Of a stretch of 64,000 nucleotides of DNA, positions 25,725 through 33,694 are shown in pieces. The position numbers were made by a program, and so were the translations under genes. Position 1 is the first letter of the stretch, and the number at the start of each line of letters is the position of its first letter. Under the pieces are notes generated by a model that was not told the origin of the DNA, made no database searches, and was given only the letters and a program-made list of their open reading frames with translations. Source of the stretch: Burkholderia stabilis (GTDB taxonomy: Bacteria > Pseudomonadota > Gammaproteobacteria > Burkholderiales > Burkholderiaceae); the NCBI RefSeq assembly GCF_001742165.1, contig NZ_CP016442.1:1116001-1180000 (forward strand). The letters run 5' to 3'.

Positions 25725-26942
25725 ATGCCGCGTCAGACAACCCGTTCGATCAGCCGTGAAGCGCTGAAGATCGCCTCGACGATCGCGATGTCGTGCGTAC
25801 TGCACAGCGTCGCGCGGGCCGATTGCCTCGACGACGCGGCCGCGTTCCAGCATGTGAGCGTCAGCCTGATGCGCGGCATCGCGCAAGTCGAATCGGGCAT
25901 GAATCCGAACGCCGTCAACACCAATACGAACGGCACGGTCGACATCGGCCTGATGCAGATCAACAGCACGTGGCTGCCGACGCTCGCGCGCGAAGGCATC
26001 ACGCGGGAAAGCCTGTTCGATGCGTGCACGAACGCCTATGTCGGCGCGTGGATCCTGTCGCAGAACATCCGCCAGCTCGGCGCCAACTGGAACGCGATCG
26101 GCGCGTACAACTCCGCGTCGCCCGACAAGCGCCTCGCGTATGCGCGCAAGGTCTATGATGCAATCCGGACCCTGCCGGATTCGCCGGATACTCCCATGCC
26201 CATCCTTCCACCCTCCTTCACGCCGCCACAGCAGGCACAGACGTACAACCCGTTCGCGAGCCTGAGCGTCTCCGCGCCGCCCGTCGCTGCGCGCCCGCGC
26301 ACGGTATCGCCGGCTCCGCCCCCGCCGCCGCCGCAGGGTGGCCCCGCCGGCCCGGCTGGTACGTACAACTTCGGCTGGACGGTCACGGGCGCCGACCAGG
26401 CAAAACCGACGCAAGTTTTCGACGACGGCGCGCGGATCTACGTGCAGTTCAGCGACATGAAGCACGTGCCGGCGATCTTCACCGAAACGTCATCGGGCCG
26501 CGTGCTGATGTCGTGGGAGCTGCAGTTTCCGTATGCCGTCCTGACCCGTCCCGCGCAAACGTTAATCTTCCAGCTCGGGCCGTTCGAGGCGCGCGCGCAA
26601 CGCGGCGCGGCCGGGGCCGCGGGCATGACCGCGCAGGCCGGGACGGCCGCGCAGCGTCCGGGAGCGACGACGGCGGCGTCCAATTCGAAGCAGCCTGCCG
26701 ATGCGGCAGCGAATACGGCAGCCAATCCGGCGACGAAACGCACGGCGTCAGCCGATGCGCTCTGGTATCTGAACACGCCGTCGACGTCGGGATCGGCAGC
26801 AGCGTCGCCGTCGACAGCGAACGTGCCCGCCACGTTTCCGACGGCCGTCACGTCGAACACGCCGCCTGCCGCACCGGCCCCGGCGCCGGCTGCTCAACCC
26901 TCGCGCGTCAGTACGGACGCGCTTTGGTACATCTCGAAGTAA
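25725..26942 (+). CDS. Lytic transglycosylase (VirB1/IagB-type) fused to a VirB9/TrbG-like C-terminal domain
   Basis: A 405-residue exported protein. Residues 1-33 are a signal peptide (cleavage near VARADC). Residues about 34-150 are an SLT domain with catalytic Glu56 in QVESGMNP, GLMQIN and the AIGAYNS motif. A proline-rich linker (about 160-215) follows. Residues about 226-292 (VFDDGARIYVQFSDM, PAIF, FQLGPFEARA) resemble the beta-sandwich of VirB9/TrbG/CagX. An Ala/Pro-rich tail carries two copies of a DALWY motif, at about 344-348 and at the C-terminus. Peptidoglycan cutting joined to a secretion-channel domain suggests assembly of an envelope-spanning structure, but no type IV secretion genes are nearby. 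Confidence 0.82.
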   Translation: MPRQTTRSISREALKIASTIAMSCVLHSVARADCLDDAAAFQHVSVSLMRGIAQVESGMNPNAVNTNTNGTVDIGLMQINSTWLPTLAREGITRESLFDACTNAYVGAWILSQNIRQLGANWNAIGAYNSASPDKRLAYARKVYDAIRTLPDSPDTPMPILPPSFTPPQQAQTYNPFASLSVSAPPVAARPRTVSPAPPPPPPQGGPAGPAGTYNFGWTVTGADQAKPTQVFDDGARIYVQFSDMKHVPAIFTETSSGRVLMSWELQFPYAVLTRPAQTLIFQLGPFEARAQRGAAGAAGMTAQAGTAAQRPGATTAASNSKQPADAAANTAANPATKRTASADALWYLNTPSTSGSAAASPSTANVPATFPTAVTSNTPPAAPAPAPAAQPSRVSTDALWYISK

Positions 26943-27113
26943 CGCGCACGCGATCGCGCGCATCGCGCGGCGATCGTTTGTCCACGGTCGGCGGCAACGC
27001 AGGCGCGTTCATGCCGCCCATCCACTGCAGTTCCGCCGTGCCGTTCTTCCTGAATGACACGCGCGGACAACGCGGCATCGGCGATCCGGCCGCGCAATCG
27101 TCGCGTCGATCGA

Positions 27114-27428
27114 TCACCCGCGCCGCACCCAGATCACCTTCCCGTCGCGAATGCCGAGATTGCGGCGCTCCTGACGGTAATCCATCGTGCCCGGCAACGA
27201 CTGGCCGTCGCGCTCGAGCACGCGCCACAGGCAGCCACCGAGTTGCGCGGCCGCGTCGGCTTCGGTCTTGCCGATCAGCGCGTCGTCCGGCCCCGCGTCG
27301 GCCTTGCACGCCTGCCCGCCATTCGCCGGCGTGCTGCCCGGGCTCGTGATTTTCGTGTTCATGTCCGCGCACCCCGCAAACGTTGCGCCCGCAACCAGTG
27401 CCATCATCATCGCGATCGTCTTCTTCAT
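27114..27428 (-). CDS. I78-family peptidase-inhibitor-like lipoprotein
   Basis: A 104-residue protein. The N-terminus MKKTIAMMMALVAGATFAGC is a signal with a possible lipobox ending at Cys20. The mature part carries I78 inhibitor features: CKADAG, ALIGKTEADAAAQLGG, RVLERDGQSLPG, the TMDYRQERRNLGIR segment and a terminal VIWVRRG. I78 proteins inhibit serine proteases; in Gram-negatives many are small secreted or lipid-anchored proteins. The ATG at 27428 has AAAGGGAGAAATC upstream. It stands alone on the minus strand, convergent with the transglycosylase. Confidence 0.78.
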   Translation of the reverse strand: MKKTIAMMMALVAGATFAGCADMNTKITSPGSTPANGGQACKADAGPDDALIGKTEADAAAQLGGCLWRVLERDGQSLPGTMDYRQERRNLGIRDGKVIWVRRG

Positions 27429-27724
27429 CGATTTCTCCCTTTCGCACCCGGCCGGGCAGCGGCAGCGTTCGTCGCCGGCCGGGCATTGCATGCATGTGCG
27501 GTTCCACGCGTTGCTGGCCGCTTCCTGACGGATGCCGGCCGGCGAACCGCACGCTCGCGCCCCGGCCGCACCGATTCCGCACGTCCGGGCCGCGGGCCCG
27601 GCCTGACGCCGGAGCCGCCTGCATGTTACCGCACGCGATCGGCAGTCACGACGCGGCGCCGATACGTCGCGGGTTGCGCGCGCAACGATCGCACCGACGC
27701 AACGCGACGCACCGGATCGACCGC

Positions 27725-28504
27725 TCAGAACTTGTAGGTCACGCCCGCAATGCCGTAGTAGTTGCTGCGCGACTGAACGATCGGGCTGTCGCCCGAGCGG
27801 CCGAGCAGCCGCGTCACGCCGCCGGTCGCGAGCACCGACCAGTGCTGCGACAGGGTCCAGTTCCACGCGACCGCCATCGATGCGCTGTCGATCCCGCCGC
27901 TCACCGAATACGGCCGGAACCGGCTCGTCATCGACTGCGCGTCGGTCACCCCGTAGAACGTCTGCGTATAGCGCCCCGAACCTGCGTGCACGGTGCCCGT
28001 CACGATGATCTCGTGCTGCGCGGTCTTGAACACGGGCACCGCGAGATCCATGTGCCCCGAGACGCCGCGCGACGTGTGCGTCACGGGCGTGTCGATCGTG
28101 ACGCTCAGTTCGGCCGCATTGAAAAGCGTCACGCCCGCGCGCACGCCGACGAGCACCGAGCCCGGAATCCGGCCCATGCCCTTCAGGTAGTCGGAGCCCG
28201 GCAGGTCGAAACGGGTCTCGTCCGCGCGGCCCGGGTCGTAGTTCACGGCTGCCGACACGAACACGCCGTGCGGCAGGTCGAGCCGGTAGCCCGCGCCCTG
28301 CGTGCTGTCGATGAAGAAGCCGTTGCCGAACGTGGCGGAAAACGACGGCGCGACGACGCCGCGATACTGTTTGCTGCCCTGATAGCGCGGCGCGAACCCG
28401 CCGCCGAGCGACAGCGAATACTGGTTTTCCGCGTGAGCGGCGGCGGCGAGGGTCAGGCCGGCGAGCGGCATGCAATAGCGGTAGCGGCGGAGTATTGGGC
28501 GCAC
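27725..28504 (-). CDS. MipA/OmpV family outer-membrane protein
   Basis: About 259 residues with signal region RPILRRYRYCMPLAGLTLAAAAHA and mature MipA/OmpV-type barrel beginning ENQYSLSLGGGFAPRYQGSK and ending GIAGVTYKF. The start is taken as GTG at 28504 because it gives a charged n-region; the ATG at 28471 would leave a very short signal. MipA in E. coli is a scaffold between lytic transglycosylase and penicillin-binding protein, while OmpV-type relatives are osmo- or antibiotic-responsive. It is divergent from an RstAB-like two-component system, 213 bp apart, a common pairing that suggests control by that system. Confidence 0.88.
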   Translation of the reverse strand: MRPILRRYRYCMPLAGLTLAAAAHAENQYSLSLGGGFAPRYQGSKQYRGVVAPSFSATFGNGFFIDSTQGAGYRLDLPHGVFVSAAVNYDPGRADETRFDLPGSDYLKGMGRIPGSVLVGVRAGVTLFNAAELSVTIDTPVTHTSRGVSGHMDLAVPVFKTAQHEIIVTGTVHAGSGRYTQTFYGVTDAQSMTSRFRPYSVSGGIDSASMAVAWNWTLSQHWSVLATGGVTRLLGRSGDSPIVQSRSNYYGIAGVTYKF

Positions 28505-28717
28505 AATATTGAGATAAGAGTGACGGAGCCCGCAGTCTAGGTGCCGCCCTGCGCCGAGACTGTCCTGAATCTGCGGAGAATCTGTGCTCAATTGTGTTCG
28601 ATTGTTCGAGATTGTCTTACCACTGTCCCGGCCGCGGGAACGCCGGATAGAATTCGCGTGCCACGCGGCACACCGGCTTGTCGGAGCGTGAGACGGCGTG
28701 CGCATTCCGAGGAGACC

Positions 28718-29443
28718 ATGAACGAAGATCCGCTCAAATACCGTGTGCTGCTGATCGAGGACGACGACCGCCTCGCGCAGCTCGTCCGCGAATACCTCGA
28801 TGGATACGAATTCGCAGTGACGGTCGTACGGCGCGGCGACCTCGCTGTCGCGGCGGTACGCGAGCACCAGCCGGCCCTCGTGATCCTCGACCTGATGCTG
28901 CCCAATCTCGACGGCATGGAAGTCTGCCGGCGCATCCGCGCGTTCACCAACGTCCCCGTGCTGATCCTGACCGCGCGCGTCGACGTCTACGACCAGGTCG
29001 CCGGCCTCGAGACGGGCGCCGACGACTACGTGACGAAGCCGATCGAGCCGCGCGTGCTCGTCGCGCGCGCCCGCGCGCTGCTGCGCCGCGCGCAGCCGGC
29101 CGCCGCGGAAGCGCCCGTCGCCGCACCCGAAGCACTCGTGTTCGGCGAGCTCGCGATCTCGCCGCCGAACCGCACCGTCACGTGGCGCGGCGAGCCGGTC
29201 GACCTGAAGACCGCCGAATTCAACCTGCTGCTGATCCTTGCGCGCTCGGCCGGCACCGTGCTGAGCCGCGACGACATCCTCAAGCAGTTGCGCGGAATCG
29301 AATTCGACGGGCTCGACCGCTCGGTCGATTCCGGCATCTCGAAGCTGCGCCGCCGCTTCGAGGATGCGTCGTCGGAGCCGCACAAGATCAAGACGATCTG
29401 GGGCCGCGGCTACCTGTTCAGCCCTTCCGCGTGGGACGAATAA
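28718..29443 (+). CDS. OmpR-family response regulator, RstA-like
   Basis: A 241-residue response regulator. The receiver domain has acidic pocket EDD (about 14-16), phosphoacceptor Asp58 (VILDLMLP) and Lys107 (VTKPIEP). A winged-helix effector domain follows (LDRSVDSGISKLRRRFED). The start at 28718 is set by a GAGGAGACC ribosome binding site; an upstream in-frame extension is not protein-like. The stop codon TAA is immediately followed by the kinase ATG. The sequence and pairing resemble RstA; the likely first target is the divergent MipA/OmpV gene (inference). Confidence 0.92.
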   Translation: MNEDPLKYRVLLIEDDDRLAQLVREYLDGYEFAVTVVRRGDLAVAAVREHQPALVILDLMLPNLDGMEVCRRIRAFTNVPVLILTARVDVYDQVAGLETGADDYVTKPIEPRVLVARARALLRRAQPAAAEAPVAAPEALVFGELAISPPNRTVTWRGEPVDLKTAEFNLLLILARSAGTVLSRDDILKQLRGIEFDGLDRSVDSGISKLRRRFEDASSEPHKIKTIWGRGYLFSPSAWDE

Positions 29444-30820
29444 ATGCTGCGCCCGTTGATCAGGCTGTACCTCATCGTGATCCTGTTCGTCGCCGCGTCG
29501 ATCGTGATCATCCAGTTTTCGTTCGACCGGATCTTCTACGAACGCGGCGCGCAGGCGCAACGCGACTCGCTGACGACCTATGCGTTCGTGCTCAACGACT
29601 ACCTCGAACGCCATCCCGGCGGGCAGCGCACGCTTGCGCTGCGCGAGCTCGCGAAACACGGCAACGAAGGATTCGGCTTCCTGTCGATGACCGCCGCGCG
29701 CGCGCAACTGAGCGGCACGCCGCTGCACGACCTCGATGCCGGCAGGATCGCGATCAGCTACAACGGCAAGGATTACTACATGCCGCTCGCGGACGGCACG
29801 GTGCTGCACGCGCGGCCGGTCGAAGCGCCCGATCTCGACATCCGGATCTACGCGTACCTGCTGCTCGCGATCAGCACGCTGTTCGCCGTGGTGCTGTGGA
29901 TCCACTATCACTGGCGCGACCTGCGCAGGCTGCAGGAGGCCGCGCGCGCGTTCGGCGCCGGCACGCTGTCGACGCGCGTGAAGCTGTCGGGCAAGTCGAA
30001 CATCTACGAGTTGTCGCAGCAGTTCAACGACATGGCCGAGCGCATCGAGGCGTCGATCAAGCAGCAGCGCGAAATGATGCACGGCATCTCGCACGAACTG
30101 AAGACGCCGCTCGCGCGGCTCGAATTCGGGCTCGCGCTGCTCGCCGAACCCGACGAAACGGCACGGATGCGCGAGCGCCGCGACGCGCTGCGGCGCGACG
30201 TGCGCGAACTCGACGAGCTCGTCACCGAGCTGCTGACGATCGGCCGGCTCGAACAGGGCGCGGGCCAGCTCGCGCCGATGGAGGTGGTGGTCGATGCGCT
30301 GATCGACAGCGTCGCGGGCAATGTCGTGAACGACGTCGCCGATCGCGGCGTCACGCTCGACGTGTCGATGCGCGGCGCGCCGCCGACCCACGTGTGCGAT
30401 CCGAAACTCGTCGCACGGGCGTTGCTGAACCTGATCCGCAACGGCGCGCGCTATGCGCAGCGCAAGGTGCTGCTGGCCGCCGCCAGCGACGAGACCGGCG
30501 CGCTCGTGCTGAGCGTCGACGACGATGGCCCCGGCATTCCGGCCGCCGAACGCGCGCGCGTGTTCGAACCGTTCCAGCGGCTCGACTCCAGCCGCGACCG
30601 GCAGACCGGCGGCTTCGGGCTCGGGCTCGCGATCGTGCGGCGCGTTGCGCTGGTGCATGGCGGCGACGTGCGGCTCGAGGATTCGCCGCTCGGCGGCGCA
30701 CGCTTCGTAATCACGCTGCCCGCGCGCGAACTGCCGGACAGCCTCTTCGACGTCGCGGACACCATCACGCATGCCAACGTGATCGGCAACGGCACGAGCA
30801 CGGCCGCGCCGTCGCGATGA
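29444..30820 (+). CDS. Sensor histidine kinase, RstB-like
   Basis: A 458-residue kinase with membrane segments at about 7-27 and 136-155 bounding a periplasmic sensor of about 108 residues. A HAMP region follows, then the dimerisation box HGISHELKTPLAR with phospho-His217, and an HATPase domain with N box NLIRNGARYA, DDDGPGIP and GFGLGLAIV. Translation begins right at the regulator's stop codon. The sensor length matches RstB-type kinases that respond to envelope or ionic stress; the stimulus here is unknown. Confidence 0.92.
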   Translation: MLRPLIRLYLIVILFVAASIVIIQFSFDRIFYERGAQAQRDSLTTYAFVLNDYLERHPGGQRTLALRELAKHGNEGFGFLSMTAARAQLSGTPLHDLDAGRIAISYNGKDYYMPLADGTVLHARPVEAPDLDIRIYAYLLLAISTLFAVVLWIHYHWRDLRRLQEAARAFGAGTLSTRVKLSGKSNIYELSQQFNDMAERIEASIKQQREMMHGISHELKTPLARLEFGLALLAEPDETARMRERRDALRRDVRELDELVTELLTIGRLEQGAGQLAPMEVVVDALIDSVAGNVVNDVADRGVTLDVSMRGAPPTHVCDPKLVARALLNLIRNGARYAQRKVLLAAASDETGALVLSVDDDGPGIPAAERARVFEPFQRLDSSRDRQTGGFGLGLAIVRRVALVHGGDVRLEDSPLGGARFVITLPARELPDSLFDVADTITHANVIGNGTSTAAPSR

Positions 30821-30865
30821 GATGCACGGCGGGCGCTCGCCCCTGCCCCGCCCTCGCCTGACCGC

Positions 30866-31912
30866 TCAGCGCCGGCGCAGCAACGCGACGAAGAACAGGC
30901 TGCCGAACAACGCGGTCACGATGCCGATCGGCAAATCCTCCGGCGCCGCGAGCGTGCGGGCGGCCACATCGGCCCACACGAGCAGGATCGCCCCCGTCAG
31001 CGCGGCGACCGGCAGCAGCCTGCCGTGCTCGGCGCCGACGACGCGCCGGCACAGATGCGGCGTCACCAGCCCGACGAACCCGATCGCCCCGCTGACCGCG
31101 ACCATCGCGCCCGTGGCGAACGACGCGATCACGAACACTTCGCGCCGCATCCGCGCGCTCGGCACGCCAAGCGCCGCTGCTGCAACATCACCCGACATCA
31201 GCGCATTCAGTTCGCGCCGGCGTGCGTACAGCGCGCCGCCGGCAAGCGCCGCGCACACGGCCGGCACCGGCAACAGATCCCAGCGCGCGAGCCCGACGCC
31301 GCCGAGCATCCAGAACAGCACCGACGACGCGGCGCGCTGGTCGCCGAGGTACAGCAGCAGGTTGCCGAACGCCGCCATCATGAACGACACCGAGACACCC
31401 GCGAGCAGCAGCCGGTCCGACTCGAGCCGGCCACTCCGGTAAGCGAGCGCGACGACGCACGCGGTTGCCGCGAGCGCGCCCGCGAATGCGGCGGCCGACA
31501 GCGTGAACGGGCCGAACGCCGCCCCGGCCACCACCGTGACCGCGACGGCGCCGAGCATCGCGCCCGCGCTCACGCCGAGCAGGTGCGGATCGGCCAACCG
31601 GTTCGCGGTCGCCGCCTGCAATGCGACGCCCACCGCCGCCAGCGTTGCGCCGACGATCGCGGCCAGCAGCGCACGCGGCATCCGGATCAGCCACACGATG
31701 CTGTCGTCGCCCGCACTCGCCGTGAACGCGCCGGCATCGCCGAACGCCGACGCAAGATGCGTGACGACGATCCGCACCGCGGCCGGCATCGCGATCGGCG
31801 TCGGGCCGAACGCAGCCGACACGACGATCGACACGATCAGCAGCGCACCCAGCGCCGGCAGCACCACGCGCATGGCGGGCCGCGACGCACGCACGCGCAC
31901 GTGTACGCTCAT
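30866..31912 (-). CDS. FecCD-family ABC transporter permease
   Basis: A 348-residue inner-membrane permease with about ten helices and FecCD/BtuC hallmarks: RMPRALLAAIVGATLAAVGV, HLLGVSAGAMLGAVA, GFVGLVTPHLCRR and LLVWADVAARTL. It moves ferric siderophores, haem or cobalamin from the binding protein to the cytoplasm using the neighbouring ATPase. The ATG at 31912 overlaps the stop of the binding-protein gene (ATGA), so it is the last gene of a coupled four-gene operon: receptor, ATPase, binding protein, permease. Confidence 0.92.
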   Translation of the reverse strand: MSVHVRVRASRPAMRVVLPALGALLIVSIVVSAAFGPTPIAMPAAVRIVVTHLASAFGDAGAFTASAGDDSIVWLIRMPRALLAAIVGATLAAVGVALQAATANRLADPHLLGVSAGAMLGAVAVTVVAGAAFGPFTLSAAAFAGALAATACVVALAYRSGRLESDRLLLAGVSVSFMMAAFGNLLLYLGDQRAASSVLFWMLGGVGLARWDLLPVPAVCAALAGGALYARRRELNALMSGDVAAAALGVPSARMRREVFVIASFATGAMVAVSGAIGFVGLVTPHLCRRVVGAEHGRLLPVAALTGAILLVWADVAARTLAAPEDLPIGIVTALFGSLFFVALLRRR

Positions 31913-32901
31913 CGCGCCGGCCCGGCGAACGCGGCCGGATACAGCGCGCGCGCAAGCGTCTCGACGGCCGCGACGTTCTCGGGGCCCGGCGTCGCCGCAT
32001 CGTACGGAATCACGACGAAGCGCCGGTCGCGAATCGCGGCCACGCGCGCGAGCGCCGGCTGACTCAGCAGGAACTGCCGCTTCTGCGCGGCCGTCACGGC
32101 CGAATAATCGACGATCACGATGACCTGCGGATCGCGCGCGACCACGCTCTCCCAGCTCACCTGCGTCCAGCTGCGCGACACGTCGTCCATCACGTTGCGT
32201 GCACCGGCTGCCGCCAGCAGCGCGGTCGGCATCGCGAGCCCGCCCGCCGTCATCGGCTTGTCGGTGCCGCTGTCGTAGACGAATACGCGCAGCGGCGCCG
32301 GCCGCCCGATCGCGCGCGACACCGCCGCAAGACGCGCGCGCATCGCGGTGACCACCTGCGCGGCGCGCGCATCGACGCCGAAGATCCTGCCGAGATTGGT
32401 CAGGTCGCGGAATACGTCGTCGAACGATGCCGGCGCCTGCTTCATCACGTGCGAACACGATTCGGTCAGCTCATACGTGCGGATGCCGAACGGCGCGAGC
32501 GTCGCGGGCGTCACCGGGCCGCCGACATGCATCCCGTAGTTCCAGCCCGCGAGATAGAAGTCCGCGCGCGCGGCGGCCAGCACTTCGAGCGACGGATACT
32601 GGCTCGCCAGTTCGGGCACGCCGCGCAGCGCTTCACGCACCCGCGCAGTGCCCGTCTTCCACTCGCCGATGCCCGTATAGCCGACGAGCCGGTCCTTCAA
32701 CCCGAGCACGAGCATCATCTCGGTCAGGTTCACGTCGTTGCTCACCGCGCGCGCCGGCGCACGCTCGAACGTCACGTCGCGATCGCAACTGCGCACGGTG
32801 ACGGGATAGGCGCCCGCGTGAACGGTCGCGCAGCCGAGCACGGCAGCGACAACGAACCGGCGGGACACGAAGGACAGGACAGAAAACGGCATGGCGGTCA
32901 T
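31909..32901 (-). CDS. Periplasmic binding protein of an iron/cobalamin-type ABC transporter
   Basis: A 330-residue class III binding protein (FepB/BtuF fold) with N-terminal signal SRRFVVAAVLGCATVHAGAYP. It has a two-lobe pattern: VSNDVNLTEMMLVLGLKDRL, then after the linker PLRVFVYDSGTDKPMTAGGL. The start at 32901 is supported because its ATG overlaps the TGA of the ATPase gene. It captures the ligand in the periplasm and hands it to the FecCD permease. The His/Tyr/Met-rich pocket does not settle whether the ligand is a siderophore, haem, cobalamin or another metal complex. Confidence 0.88.
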   Translation of the reverse strand: MTAMPFSVLSFVSRRFVVAAVLGCATVHAGAYPVTVRSCDRDVTFERAPARAVSNDVNLTEMMLVLGLKDRLVGYTGIGEWKTGTARVREALRGVPELASQYPSLEVLAAARADFYLAGWNYGMHVGGPVTPATLAPFGIRTYELTESCSHVMKQAPASFDDVFRDLTNLGRIFGVDARAAQVVTAMRARLAAVSRAIGRPAPLRVFVYDSGTDKPMTAGGLAMPTALLAAAGARNVMDDVSRSWTQVSWESVVARDPQVIVIVDYSAVTAAQKRQFLLSQPALARVAAIRDRRFVVIPYDAATPGPENVAAVETLARALYPAAFAGPAR

Positions 32902-33674
32902 TCCGGATGAAGCGGCGTGATGCGCGGGCGGCCCGTGACCGGATGGCGGTCGACGAGCGCGGCGACGCCGAACACGTCGCGCAGCAGCGCTTCGGTCAGC
33001 ACGTCGGCCGGCGCGCCGGATGCGACGATCCGGCCGTGCGAGAGCACGTGGAGCCGGTCGCAGTACGCGGCCGCGAGATTGAGGTCGTGAATCGTCGCGA
33101 GCGTCGCGATGCCGAGGCGCCGCACGCGCGCGAGCAGTTCGAGCTGGTGACGCAGGTCGAGATGGTTGGTCGGTTCGTCGAGCAGCAGCAGTTCGGGTTG
33201 CTGCGCGAGCGCGCGGGCCAGCAGCGCACGCTGCTTCTCGCCGCCCGACAGCGACGCGAAGCGTTGCGCGCGGCGCGCGGCGAGGCCGACGTCGTGCAGC
33301 GCGGAATCGACGATCCGGCGATCGTCGGCCGACTCCGCATCGAACGCCCGCTTGTGCGGTGTGCGACCCATGCCGACCAGTTCATCGACGGTCAGCCCGA
33401 AATCGTCCGGCGTCTCCTGCTGCAGCACCGCGATGCGCTGCGCGACCGCGCGCGGCCGCATGCGCCACACGTCCTGCGCGTCGAGCGCAACGCTGCCGGC
33501 ATCCGGCCGCGCGTAACGAAACACGCAGCGCAGCAGGCTCGTCTTGCCGCTGCCGTTCGGGCCGACCAGCCCGACGAATTCGCCGGCTGCAACGCGCAGC
33601 GTCACCGAATCGAGCACGGCGATCGCGCCGCCGGGCGACCAGCTCACGCGATCGATTTCGAGCATGTGCGTCAT
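32898..33674 (-). CDS. ABC transporter ATP-binding protein (FecE/BtuD type)
   Basis: A 258-residue ATPase with Walker A GPNGSGKTS (about 38-46), signature LSGGEKQR, Walker B LLLLDEPTNHLD and H-loop ATIHD. It powers import by the adjacent FecCD permease. The start is ATG at 33674; a second ATG three codons on (33665) is possible. It lies 20 bp after the TonB-receptor stop and overlaps the binding-protein gene by 4 bp. Confidence 0.92.
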   Translation of the reverse strand: MTHMLEIDRVSWSPGGAIAVLDSVTLRVAAGEFVGLVGPNGSGKTSLLRCVFRYARPDAGSVALDAQDVWRMRPRAVAQRIAVLQQETPDDFGLTVDELVGMGRTPHKRAFDAESADDRRIVDSALHDVGLAARRAQRFASLSGGEKQRALLARALAQQPELLLLDEPTNHLDLRHQLELLARVRRLGIATLATIHDLNLAAAYCDRLHVLSHGRIVASGAPADVLTEALLRDVFGVAALVDRHPVTGRPRITPLHPE

Positions 33675-33694
33675 CGGAAGCGCGCCGCCCTGCG

